DNA of 5,147 bases from Syntrophomonadaceae bacterium. Its GTDB lineage: Bacteria; Bacillota; Dethiobacteria; DTU022. The notes beneath the pieces were generated by a model, which did not search any database, was not told where the DNA came from, and was given only the letters and a program-made list of their open reading frames with translations. The stretch lies in the NCBI GenBank assembly GCA_003553305.1, contig PWEB01000024.1:1-5147 (forward strand), read 5' to 3'. This document shows positions 1-4,709 of the stretch, piece by piece; the first letter of the stretch is position 1, and each line of letters begins with the position of its first letter. The translations under genes and the position numbers were made by a program.

Positions 1-1
1 A

Positions 2-136
2 AGGGCCAAAAACGCAGGAGCGCGATTGCTGCCTCGAAAAAATCCGAACCTGGGATATGACTGTGCCTTTGCGCGCGTTTCGCTGCCAGTCGCGACTGAA
101 CCAAATGACGATTCGAACTATCTGTGGGATAAATAA
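2..136 (+). CDS. Possible C-terminal end of an unrecognised protein (5' truncated by the window)
   Basis: An open frame enters from the left edge, reads 44 codons and stops at TAA 134-136. The encoded tail is mixed and protein-like, with LGYDCAFARVSLPV in the middle and a polar, acidic end (EPNDDSNYLWDK). I do not recognise the family and assign no function. The stop lies about 22 bases before the IS110 remnant begins near 159, so the insertion sequence would have landed just downstream of this gene without breaking it. An open frame this short at the edge of GC-rich DNA can arise by chance. No terminator hairpin is visible between the stop and the IS end. Confidence 0.35.
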   Translation, partial: RAKNAGARLLPRKNPNLGYDCAFARVSLPVATEPNDDSNYLWDK

Positions 137-167
137 AAACAATAGCTTAGAGGGTGGAGATGGGGTG

Positions 168-192
168 GATGCCGCTCTCCCCAGACGGCATC
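168..192 (+). repeat. Hairpin near the IS110 left end
   Basis: GATGCCG (168-174) and CGGCATC (186-192) form a perfect 7-bp inverted repeat with an 11-base loop, just inside the inferred IS end. The right-hand IS copy has a similar but imperfect dyad at about 4681-4700. IS110-family elements of the IS1111 group have subterminal inverted repeats, and the family encodes a guide (bridge) RNA in a non-coding end. This hairpin could belong to either kind of structure, but the short leader makes a complete bridge RNA on this side doubtful. Confidence 0.45.
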
Positions 193-244
193 GCGATGTG
201 CCATACTCGTGGTGTCGAAGCACAAGCTGAAGGAGAGGGCATCC

Positions 245-498
245 ATGGGAGAAGTTATCATCATAGGCGTCGATCTGGCAAAGAACGTGTTCCAGCTGCA
301 CGGCGCAGCGTCCGACGGGTCTGTCGTGTTCCGCAAGAAGTTGTCGCGGCCGCAGTTTGCGCGGTTCATGGCGTTGCAGCCGCCATGCCTCGTGGCGATG
401 GAAGCTTGCCCAAGCGCCCATCACTGCGCACGGGACTGACCGCTCATGGGCACCGTGTCCCGCTGATCGCCCCGCATTATGTCAAGCCATTCGTGAAG
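245..498 (+). pseudogene. IS110-family transposase, N-terminal fragment with frameshift (left copy)
   Basis: The fragment starts at ATG 245, behind AGGAGA at 231-236. The opening residues (IIIGVDLAKNVFQLHG) are the classic start of IS110 DEDD transposases, whose RuvC-like domain cuts and joins DNA. Asp10 in GVDLAKN and Glu53 in VAMEAC fit the first two acidic catalytic residues. The frame breaks at a stop, 437-439. Continuing in the next frame (LTAHGHRVPLIAPHYVKPFVK) restores the family sequence to codon 496-498, so one base has been lost near 434-436. Where intact family members have Trp (as in the right copy) this copy has Cys61. Similarity ends at Val-Lys, immediately before the Asp-x-x-Asp region of intact proteins, because the RIT element begins there. 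Frameshift plus truncation make it non-functional. Confidence 0.82.
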
Positions 499-524
499 TT
501 ATGCTGAGGTGAGCATAATTTTAC
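493..524 (+). repeat. Left end core palindrome (attL-like recombination site)
   Basis: The arm GTGAAGTTATGCT (493-505), the centre GAGGTG (506-511) and the arm AGCATAATTTTAC (512-524) form a dyad with two mismatches, at 519 and 522. The size, two inverted 13-bp arms around a 6-bp asymmetric centre, is that of a tyrosine-recombinase core site. Bases 493-518 are identical and in the same orientation at 4351-4376, as expected for attL and attR made by integration of a circle. The outer arm overlaps the last Val-Lys codons of the IS110 remnant. Crossover within GAGGTG is inference. Confidence 0.7.
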
Positions 525-556
525 TTATCATCAGGTGCCAATAATGCGGAGGAACG
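523..556 (+). repeat. Left 34-bp terminal inverted repeat
   Basis: This is a perfect reverse complement of 4319-4352, containing CTTATCATCAGGTGCC followed by AATAATGCGGAGGAACG. It begins inside the inner arm of the core palindrome and runs inward through the outer copy of the arm motif. Complete identity, next to palindrome arms that have diverged, suggests either recent mobility or strong constraint from protein binding. Confidence 0.85.
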
Positions 557-621
557 GGAGACAGGTCCATGAAATCCGTGAAATTCCGCTATTAGTCGAC
601 TACTTTGCTCCGCATTATTTT
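540..621 (+). repeat. Left pair of inverted arm motifs (AATAATGCGGAG)
   Basis: AATAATGCGGAG lies at 540-551 and its reverse complement CTCCGCATTATT at 608-619, with 56 bases between. The inner copy extends to TTTT at 618-621, a flank also present on the inner copy at the right end. The same inverted pair recurs at the other terminus, so this is a designed feature of the ends. It could be an accessory (arm) binding site for one of the recombinases. The inner copy ends 40 bases before the ritA start, so binding there could also repress the operon. Confidence 0.7.
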
Positions 622-651
622 CCGGCGAACATCTGCTGTCATTTGACCAGC

Positions 652-658
652 GGAGGAG
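652..658 (+). promoter_or_regulatory. Ribosome binding site of ritA, ambiguous between two ATGs
   Basis: GGAGGAG ends three bases before ATG 662 and six bases before the next in-frame ATG at 665. The second spacing is closer to the usual optimum and equals the 6-base spacing seen at ritB and ritC, so the real start may be 665. The protein differs by one residue only. Confidence 0.6.
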
Positions 659-661
659 CCC

Positions 662-1897
662 ATGATGATAAAATCCGATTGCGAAGTAATCACTGAACTC
701 GGAGCGATACTGACCAGACAAAGATACAGCCCGGTTGTGGTCCGGAACTATTGCACCTATGCGCGAGACTTTGCTGACCATCTTGCACATAGGAATATCC
801 TGATCGCAGATGTGACCGAAGCCCAAGTGGAGCAATACCTGCGCGAAGCAGTCGCGCTCTTCCAGCGTCGTCATGGCCGCCTTCCGGGTCCGCGTTGGCA
901 TCAAATTCCGTGCGCGGGCATTCACGCGCTGCTGCGGCTTGTGCGGGGTCGTTGGAAACCGGCTCCAGATGCGACCTGTGCTGTCGACGCCCTGAAATTT
1001 GCTATTTGCGACGCATACGAGACCTGGCTTCACGAGGAGCGCGGCCTTGCGCGGTCGAGCATCGATGCGCTCCTGTGGGAGGCTCGACACTTCCTGACCT
1101 GGCACCTTGAACGATGCGGTGCCGAAGGCCTGATGGATCTGAGTGTCAGCGACATTGACCTCTATATGGACCAACGAGCGGTGAAGCTGACACGCAGCTC
1201 GCTGAAAGCTGTGGCGGAACGGTTTCGCTCGCTGCTGCGTCATCTCTATAGGACGGGTCGCATTGCGACCGACCTGTCGCCGCATATTATCGCGCCGTTG
1301 CTCTACGCCTATGAAGGAGTGCCCTCGATCCTGGAGCCGGGCCAGATCGCCGTTGTCTTAGAAAGCGCGGGGGCGGACAAGACACCAGCGGGACTGCGGG
1401 ACCATGCGATCTTGCGACTTCTTGCGACCTATGGACTACGATCTGGAGAAATCCGCAATTTGCGGATCGATGACATTGACTGGCGGCGCGAAACCCTCCG
1501 CATCCGTCACAGCAAGACGCAAGCTTGCTCGTTCCTGCCTCTGATGGAGCCGGTGGGCGAGGCCGTTCTCGCTTATCTGCGTTCTGGACGGCCTGCGACC
1601 GATGTCAGAGAAATCTTCATCCGCACGCGCGCACCCTATCGCAAGCTCGATAAGCTATACGGTATTGTCCGGCGGCGTCTCCGCGATGCCAGCATCCAGC
1701 CGCCAGGCAAATGTGGGCCACACATCTTCCGCCATGCGCGTGCAGTGGAAATGCTGCGCGCGTCAGTTCCGCAAAAGATCATCGGTGATCTTTTGGGACA
1801 TCGCTCAACCGCGTCGACGGCCCCCTATCTCAAGCTTGCCACCGAGGATCTAAGGGCCATTGCGCTTGATGTGCCGGGCACGGAGGTACTGGCATGA
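662..1897 (+). CDS. ritA: RitA-type tyrosine recombinase (first of the trio)
   Basis: A 411-residue tyrosine recombinase that would cut and rejoin DNA at the element ends through a 3'-phosphotyrosine intermediate. Visible catalytic residues are Arg260 (TYGLRSGEI), Lys285 (RHSKTQ), His354 and Arg357 (HIFRH), His380 (LLGHRS) and the nucleophile Tyr389 (APYLKL), all in the expected order. Two SAM-like, core-binding-type helical segments seem to precede the catalytic domain: about 10-96 (LTRQRYSPVVVRNY... IHALLRLV) and about 111-205 (LHEERGLARSSI... RSLLRHLYRTGR). The usual integrase has one, which fits its size above the ~300 residues of XerC/XerD. The start is 662 or 665. Its stop overlaps the ritB start by four bases (ATGA). 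I see no clear promoter upstream; transcription could come from the element end or from the IS110 leader outside. Assignment to the RitA position rests on gene order. Confidence 0.88.
   Translation: MMIKSDCEVITELGAILTRQRYSPVVVRNYCTYARDFADHLAHRNILIADVTEAQVEQYLREAVALFQRRHGRLPGPRWHQIPCAGIHALLRLVRGRWKPAPDATCAVDALKFAICDAYETWLHEERGLARSSIDALLWEARHFLTWHLERCGAEGLMDLSVSDIDLYMDQRAVKLTRSSLKAVAERFRSLLRHLYRTGRIATDLSPHIIAPLLYAYEGVPSILEPGQIAVVLESAGADKTPAGLRDHAILRLLATYGLRSGEIRNLRIDDIDWRRETLRIRHSKTQACSFLPLMEPVGEAVLAYLRSGRPATDVREIFIRTRAPYRKLDKLYGIVRRRLRDASIQPPGKCGPHIFRHARAVEMLRASVPQKIIGDLLGHRSTASTAPYLKLATEDLRAIALDVPGTEVLA
1882..1897 (+). promoter_or_regulatory. Translational coupling site ritA/ritB
   Basis: GGAGGT (1882-1887) lies six bases before ATG 1894. 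ATGA at 1894-1897 combines the ritB start with the ritA stop (TGA 1895-1897). This arrangement normally means termination-reinitiation by the same ribosome, keeping the two recombinases in a fixed ratio. It decides the ritB start. Confidence 0.75.
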
Positions 1898-3264
1898 TCG
1901 CTCATTGGCCCGATCCCGATCGCATGATCATTGACCACTACCTCGCGAGCCTTGGTCTACGCAGCATGAATAGCCGAGCCTGCTACCGCCAAGTATTGCA
2001 TGGCTTCCAGGACGTCGCCGAGCGTCACAGCGAACTCGGTCAGGACGTGCTGGTCGCGTGGTTGCGGGTATCGGCTGAACGCTGGGCAGCGTCGACGCTG
2101 CTACACCGTACCCGCATCGTTGACCGGTTACTCGATCACCTTCTTAAAATCGAGGCGATCGACCGCAATCCTGTCATCACCCTGCGCGAAGCATGCAATA
2201 TCAAACAGTGCATGCCGGTCTGGCGCGCTCTGGCGTCGCGCAATCCGGAACAGGCCCTTGCTGAGTTGCGCCAGCCTCAACCGTTTGGCAGCGTGCTGGG
2301 AGAGGTTATCGCTCAGCACGTCGCGCTGATGCGGAACCGGGGATACAAATACAGTTCGCAGTCTGCGCGGTTGTTGAGGTTTGACCAGTTCCTGCAGCTG
2401 AATCCGGCACTCCAGGAACAGCCGGTTGGGGTGATGCTCGATCACTGGGCGGCGGCGAAGTCCACGCGCAATCACGTCGCCGAATGTGAAAATCTCAGGC
2501 GTGTCCTCACGAAAATCTTCCGTCACCGGGATCCATCGATCCCACCGCGCCGGCCGGACCCGCGACCGCAGAAGGAAGTGGTCAAGCAATGGCGCAAGCC
2601 CCACATCTACTCGCCCGCTGATGTACAGCGGATGCTCGATGTCGCTCGTTCCTACCCCTCCCCACGGGCACCGCTTCGCCCGCTGACGATCTACACCATG
2701 CTGGTGTTGGCCTATTGTGTAGGTTTGCGGCGGGGCGAGCTTGCCCGTCTCGATCTTGCCGACATCGACCTTCAGTGCGGTACGATCACCGTTCGCCAAA
2801 CGAAGTTCTTTAAAACAAGGATCCTACCGTTACCCGACAGCGTGATGGCCGAGCTTCAAGCCTATATCAAAGCCCGGCGCCTTGCCGGCGCGCCGCAGGA
2901 GCCATGTTCTGGTCTGTTCTGGCACGAGCAGGGCCGCACCCGCCGTTACACACCGGAAATGATCACCTGGCTGCTCACCAACGTCATGCGGCGTGCCGGG
3001 TTAAAGCCACTGCAAGGGCGAACCGGGCCGCGCGTTCACGATCTGCGCCACTCGATGGTCGTGAACCGCATCTTGGAATGGTACAAAGCCGGCATTAATC
3101 CGCAGGACCGGCTGCCGTTCCTTGCGACTTATCTCGGGCATCGGGATATCAATTCCACCCTGGTCTACATCACCGTCACCCAGGATCTGCTGCATCTCGC
3201 CAACGAGCGGTTCAGGGCCGTGGGCGCACCATGCCTCAATCTCGGGTGGGAGGTGGGGTCATGA
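1894..3264 (+). CDS. ritB: RitB-type tyrosine recombinase (second of the trio)
   Basis: At 456 residues this is the largest of the three recombinases. The catalytic domain (about 236-440) shows Arg279 (YCVGLRRGEL), Lys304 (QTKFFKTRILPL, aligning with the GKGxKxR hairpin of XerD), His382 and Arg385 (VHDLRH), His416 (YLGHRD) and Tyr425 (TLVYIT). Before it are two helical segments resembling core-binding domains, about 10-92 (YLASLGLRSMNSRACYRQ...) and about 133-215 (HVALMRNRGYKYSSQSARLL...), separated by a Pro-rich linker from the catalytic domain at about 214-235. The extra domain could contact the arm motifs while the other contacts the core; this is inference. The start at 1894 is fixed by the GGAGGT site and the ATGA overlap with ritA, and its stop overlaps ritC in the same way. 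RitB is assigned by position in the trio. Confidence 0.88.
   Translation: MIAHWPDPDRMIIDHYLASLGLRSMNSRACYRQVLHGFQDVAERHSELGQDVLVAWLRVSAERWAASTLLHRTRIVDRLLDHLLKIEAIDRNPVITLREACNIKQCMPVWRALASRNPEQALAELRQPQPFGSVLGEVIAQHVALMRNRGYKYSSQSARLLRFDQFLQLNPALQEQPVGVMLDHWAAAKSTRNHVAECENLRRVLTKIFRHRDPSIPPRRPDPRPQKEVVKQWRKPHIYSPADVQRMLDVARSYPSPRAPLRPLTIYTMLVLAYCVGLRRGELARLDLADIDLQCGTITVRQTKFFKTRILPLPDSVMAELQAYIKARRLAGAPQEPCSGLFWHEQGRTRRYTPEMITWLLTNVMRRAGLKPLQGRTGPRVHDLRHSMVVNRILEWYKAGINPQDRLPFLATYLGHRDINSTLVYITVTQDLLHLANERFRAVGAPCLNLGWEVGS
3248..3264 (+). promoter_or_regulatory. Translational coupling site ritB/ritC
   Basis: GGGAGGT (3248-3254) is six bases before ATG 3261, and ATGA 3261-3264 joins the ritC start to the ritB stop (TGA 3262-3264). 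An in-frame ATG at 3231 would add ten residues, but it has no comparable ribosome site, so 3261 is preferred. The geometry matches the ritA/ritB junction exactly. Confidence 0.75.
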
Positions 3265-4265
3265 ACAAGGCCAACCCGTTCCCGAAACTGATGCGCGCGT
3301 TCTTCTATGAATGGCTTGTTGAGCAGCGTAACGCGTCTGTCCATACGGTCCGATCCTACCGCGACACATGGCGGCTGTTCCTGCGGTTCGTCGCACAGCG
3401 CGCGAAAAAGACGGTTGCGATGATCACCCTGGCCGATCTGACTGCCAGCGAGGTTGCCGCGTTCCTGAGGCACACTGAACAGGAGCGCGGCGGCACGACC
3501 GGCACACGCAATTGTCGCCTTGCCGCGATCCGCAGCTTCTTCAACTTCGTGGCAACCAGAGATCCCGCATCAATCGCTCAATGCGTGGAAATCCTCAACG
3601 TCCCGGTCAAGCGGGCACCGGTATCTGAACCCTGTTATCTGGAACCGGCGGAAGTGGCGGCTATCCTTGCCCAGCCAGATCGCGCGACCATTGAGGGCCT
3701 GCGCGATCACGCGCTGCTCTCGTTCCTCTACAACAGCGGGGCCCGAATACAGGAAGCGCTCGATCTGTGCCCAGAGATGATCCGCTTCGACAGTCCGGGT
3801 TGCGTGCGCCTGACAGGCAAGGGCCGCAAGGAACGGATCTGCCCGCTCTGGCCGGAAACCGTGTTGCTGTTGAAAAAGCTGCTGGAGAGGCAACCCAGAG
3901 ACTTAGACAAGCCGTTGTTTGTCAATCGCTATGGCGAGCCGCTCAGCGCCTCAGGCGTCCGGTTCAAGCTTGCGGCCTATGTGAAAGCGGCGGCTAAATC
4001 CGAGCCATCGCTGCGCAGCAAGCATGTGACGCCGCACAGCTTCCGCCACGCTACCGCCATACATCTCGTCTCGGCCGGTGTCGACGTCACGGTCATTCGC
4101 AGCTGGCTTGGCCATGTGAGCCTCGACACCACCAACCACTACGCGAGGGCCAATCTGGAAACGAAGCGAAAGGCACTGGAACAGGTCAGTCCTCCGGTAA
4201 CGGCGGCTCATCCTCCGTCATGGAAGCGGGATGCGAGCCTGCTCGCCTGGCTCGATACACTCTAA
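3261..4265 (+). CDS. ritC: RitC-type, XerC/XerD-like tyrosine recombinase (third of the trio)
   Basis: A 334-residue protein with the plain two-domain layout of XerC/XerD integrases. One SAM-like N-terminal domain (about 8-98, FYEWLVEQRNASVHTVRSYRD ... RSFFNFVATR) is followed by a catalytic domain (about 125-310). Catalytic residues are Arg162 (YNSGARIQEAL), Lys187 (TGKGRKERICPL), His259 and Arg262 (PHSFRH), His285 (WLGHVS) and Tyr294 (NHYARA). It is the closest of the three to the canonical family motifs. The C-terminal tail of about 25 residues (after KALEQ, ending SLLAWLDTL) may pack against a partner protomer, as C-terminal tails do in Xer complexes; that is inference. It is the last gene: the stop codon (4263-4265) overlaps the first bases of the right-end repeats, so nothing else is encoded before the terminus. 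The start at 3261 is chosen from the ATGA overlap and ribosome site. Confidence 0.9.
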   Translation: MNKANPFPKLMRAFFYEWLVEQRNASVHTVRSYRDTWRLFLRFVAQRAKKTVAMITLADLTASEVAAFLRHTEQERGGTTGTRNCRLAAIRSFFNFVATRDPASIAQCVEILNVPVKRAPVSEPCYLEPAEVAAILAQPDRATIEGLRDHALLSFLYNSGARIQEALDLCPEMIRFDSPGCVRLTGKGRKERICPLWPETVLLLKKLLERQPRDLDKPLFVNRYGEPLSASGVRFKLAAYVKAAAKSEPSLRSKHVTPHSFRHATAIHLVSAGVDVTVIRSWLGHVSLDTTNHYARANLETKRKALEQVSPPVTAAHPPSWKRDASLLAWLDTL

Positions 4266-4335
4266 AATAATGCGGAGGAATTCTGGGCCAAGATGCCTGC
4301 TATTAGATGATCTGCGCACGTTCCTCCGCATTATT
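4264..4335 (+). repeat. Right pair of inverted arm motifs (AATAATGCGGAG)
   Basis: AATAATGCGGAGGAA at 4266-4280 and its reverse complement at 4321-4335 form a perfect 15-bp inverted repeat around 40 bases. With the preceding AA (4264-4265) the inner copy matches the inner left copy over 14 bases (4264-4277 versus 608-621). The motif begins in the ritC stop codon. A transcript could fold it, but the long loop and lack of a following T-run argue against a normal intrinsic terminator. It is more likely a protein-binding pair mirroring the left end. Confidence 0.72.
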
Positions 4336-4352
4336 GGCACCTGATGATAAGT
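4319..4352 (-). repeat. Right 34-bp terminal inverted repeat
   Basis: This is a perfect reverse complement of 523-556. It contains the outer arm motif (TTCCTCCGCATTATT) followed by GGCACCTGATGATAAG, and merges into the inner arm of the right core palindrome. With the left copy it marks the termini of the element. Confidence 0.85.
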
Positions 4353-4382
4353 GAAGTTATGCTGAGGTGAGCATAACTTCAC
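4351..4382 (+). repeat. Right end core palindrome (attR-like recombination site)
   Basis: The arms GTGAAGTTATGCT (4351-4363) and AGCATAACTTCAC (4370-4382) are perfect 13-bp inverted repeats around GAGGTG (4364-4369). The centre is in the same orientation as at 506-511, although everything around it at the two ends is inverted. The outer arm, read on the - strand, doubles as the last Val-Lys codons of the right IS110 remnant. A transcript would form a strong 13-bp stem, but no T-run follows it. Confidence 0.72.
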
Positions 4383-4631
4383 GAACGGCTTAACATAGGC
4401 AGGCGGGATCAACCGAACCTCGTGACCGAGGTTGCCGATCGCACGGCCCCAGTGAGGGGCGCTGGCGCAGGCCTCCATCGCCACAATGCAAGGCGATTGC
4501 TCACTCAGAAACTTAAGCAGCTGCGCACGCGACAACTTGCGCCGGAATAAAACAGAACCGTCTGCCTCAGCGCCATGCGCCTGAAATACGTTCTTGGCCA
4601 AATCCAGGCCGATGATGCTAACCTCGTTCAT
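4377..4631 (-). pseudogene. IS110-family transposase, N-terminal fragment (right copy)
   Basis: Reads leftward from ATG at 4631, behind AAGGAGAG on the - strand. Residues 1-85 are good IS110-family sequence: SIIGLDLAKNVFQAHG with Asp10, VAMEACASAPHW with Glu53, and PPAYVKPFVK at 76-85. After Lys85 the family sequence stops. The frame runs on as a meaningless chimera through the RIT end to a stop at 4218, antisense to the ritC 3' end, and lacks the Asp-x-x-Asp region and C-terminal domain of the transposase. Unlike the left copy, it has no frameshift in the retained part. Over the 64 alignable residues the two copies agree at about 42 positions (hand count), so they come from different IS elements. 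The cut point is the same codon in both. Confidence 0.82.
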
Positions 4632-4709
4632 GGACGCTCTCCTTGTAGAAGTGTTTCAACACCCACTACTTTGGCACATTCGATGCCGCCGGGGGGCGTC
4701 CACCCCATC
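4377..4709 (-). mobile_element. IS110-family insertion sequence remnant, 5' part only (right copy)
   Basis: A second IS110-family 5' end, oriented opposite to the left copy, so both transposase fragments point into the RIT element. The outer limit is set where similarity to the left copy ends, at GATGGGGTGGACGCC read on the - strand (4709 to 4695). Outside it the DNA becomes AT-rich at once. The leader of about 78 bases between IS end and ATG shares block order with the left copy. The other half of this IS is missing from the window. Its promoter, if still present, would drive antisense transcription into ritC. Confidence 0.73.

Larger units (their letters stand above)
159..498 (+). mobile_element. 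IS110-family insertion sequence remnant, 5' part only (left copy)
   Basis: This is the upstream end and the first third or so of the transposase gene of an IS110-family element. It is cut off on its 3' side by the RIT element. The outer boundary is inferred by comparison with the right-hand remnant: similarity on the transposase strand begins at GATGGGGTGGA (159-169) and stops outside it. Between there and the start codon the two copies share blocks (GGCATCG, ATGTGCCA, GAA-ACA, AAGGAGAG) in the same order, so the untranslated leader is homologous too. The leader is only about 86 bases. The downstream catalytic part and the other IS end are absent from the window, so the remnant cannot move by itself. 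Confidence 0.75.
493..4382 (+). mobile_element. RIT (recombinase in trio) element, complete with both ends
   Basis: About 3.9 kb with three adjacent, co-oriented tyrosine-recombinase genes of different subtype, overlapping by four bases, and complex inverted terminal repeats. This matches what is known of RIT elements, found in proteobacteria and other phyla and inferred to move within genomes. There is no cargo, accessory protein or regulator: the genes fill nearly everything between the ends. Each end has, from outside in, a palindrome with 13-bp arms around GAGGTG, a stretch shared as a 34-bp perfect inverted repeat, and an inner inverted copy of an AATAATGCGGAG motif. All three proteins keep full catalytic sets and no gene is broken, so the element may still be active. 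Exact outer limits are uncertain by several bases, because the outer palindrome arm merges with IS110 coding sequence (GTGAAG is common to both). Confidence 0.85.

Noticed and set aside
154..507. 117-codon open frame overlapping the left IS110 fragment in another frame
   Set aside because: Only its last part (about 437-498) is real IS110 sequence, reached by a frameshift from the frame starting at 245. The first two-thirds has no family resemblance.
493..518. 26-base direct repeat as an ordinary target-site duplication
   Set aside because: It includes the palindromic arms and merges into the terminal inverted repeats, so it is a recombination core shared by attL and attR. Tyrosine recombinases do not create staggered-cut duplications of this kind.
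493..524. Integron attC site or gene cassette boundary (GTTATGC ... GCATAAC arms)
   Set aside because: The arms do not fit the attC core consensus GTTRRRY/RYYYAAC, there is no integron integrase with its extra patch, and no cassettes are present.
521..1285. 254-codon open frame on the - strand opposite ritA
   Set aside because: It is antisense to a clear recombinase gene with catalytic motifs, crosses the element end repeats, and has no recognisable protein features. It is a by-product of GC-rich codon use.
2128..2799. 223-codon open frame on the - strand opposite ritB
   Set aside because: It is fully antisense to ritB, has no plausible ribosome site or family motif, and RitB is supported by catalytic residues in this stretch.
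3231..3260. Upstream ATG for ritC giving ten extra residues
   Set aside because: No ribosome site precedes it, whereas ATG 3261 has GGGAGGT at six bases and the ATGA overlap that repeats the ritA/ritB junction.
540..4335. CRISPR-like repeats (four copies of one short motif)
   Set aside because: The copies are in inverted pairs confined to the two element ends, not a regularly spaced direct array, and no Cas gene is present.
4218..4376. C-terminal extension of the right IS110 frame across the RIT end
   Set aside because: Family similarity stops at Lys85 of the fragment. The remaining about 52 residues are translated repeat DNA and antisense ritC, so the frame is not a real fusion protein.
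4351..4382. Intrinsic terminator for the rit operon
   Set aside because: The stem is strong, but the following bases (GAACGGCTTAAC) contain no T-run on the + strand, and the same structure precedes ritA.
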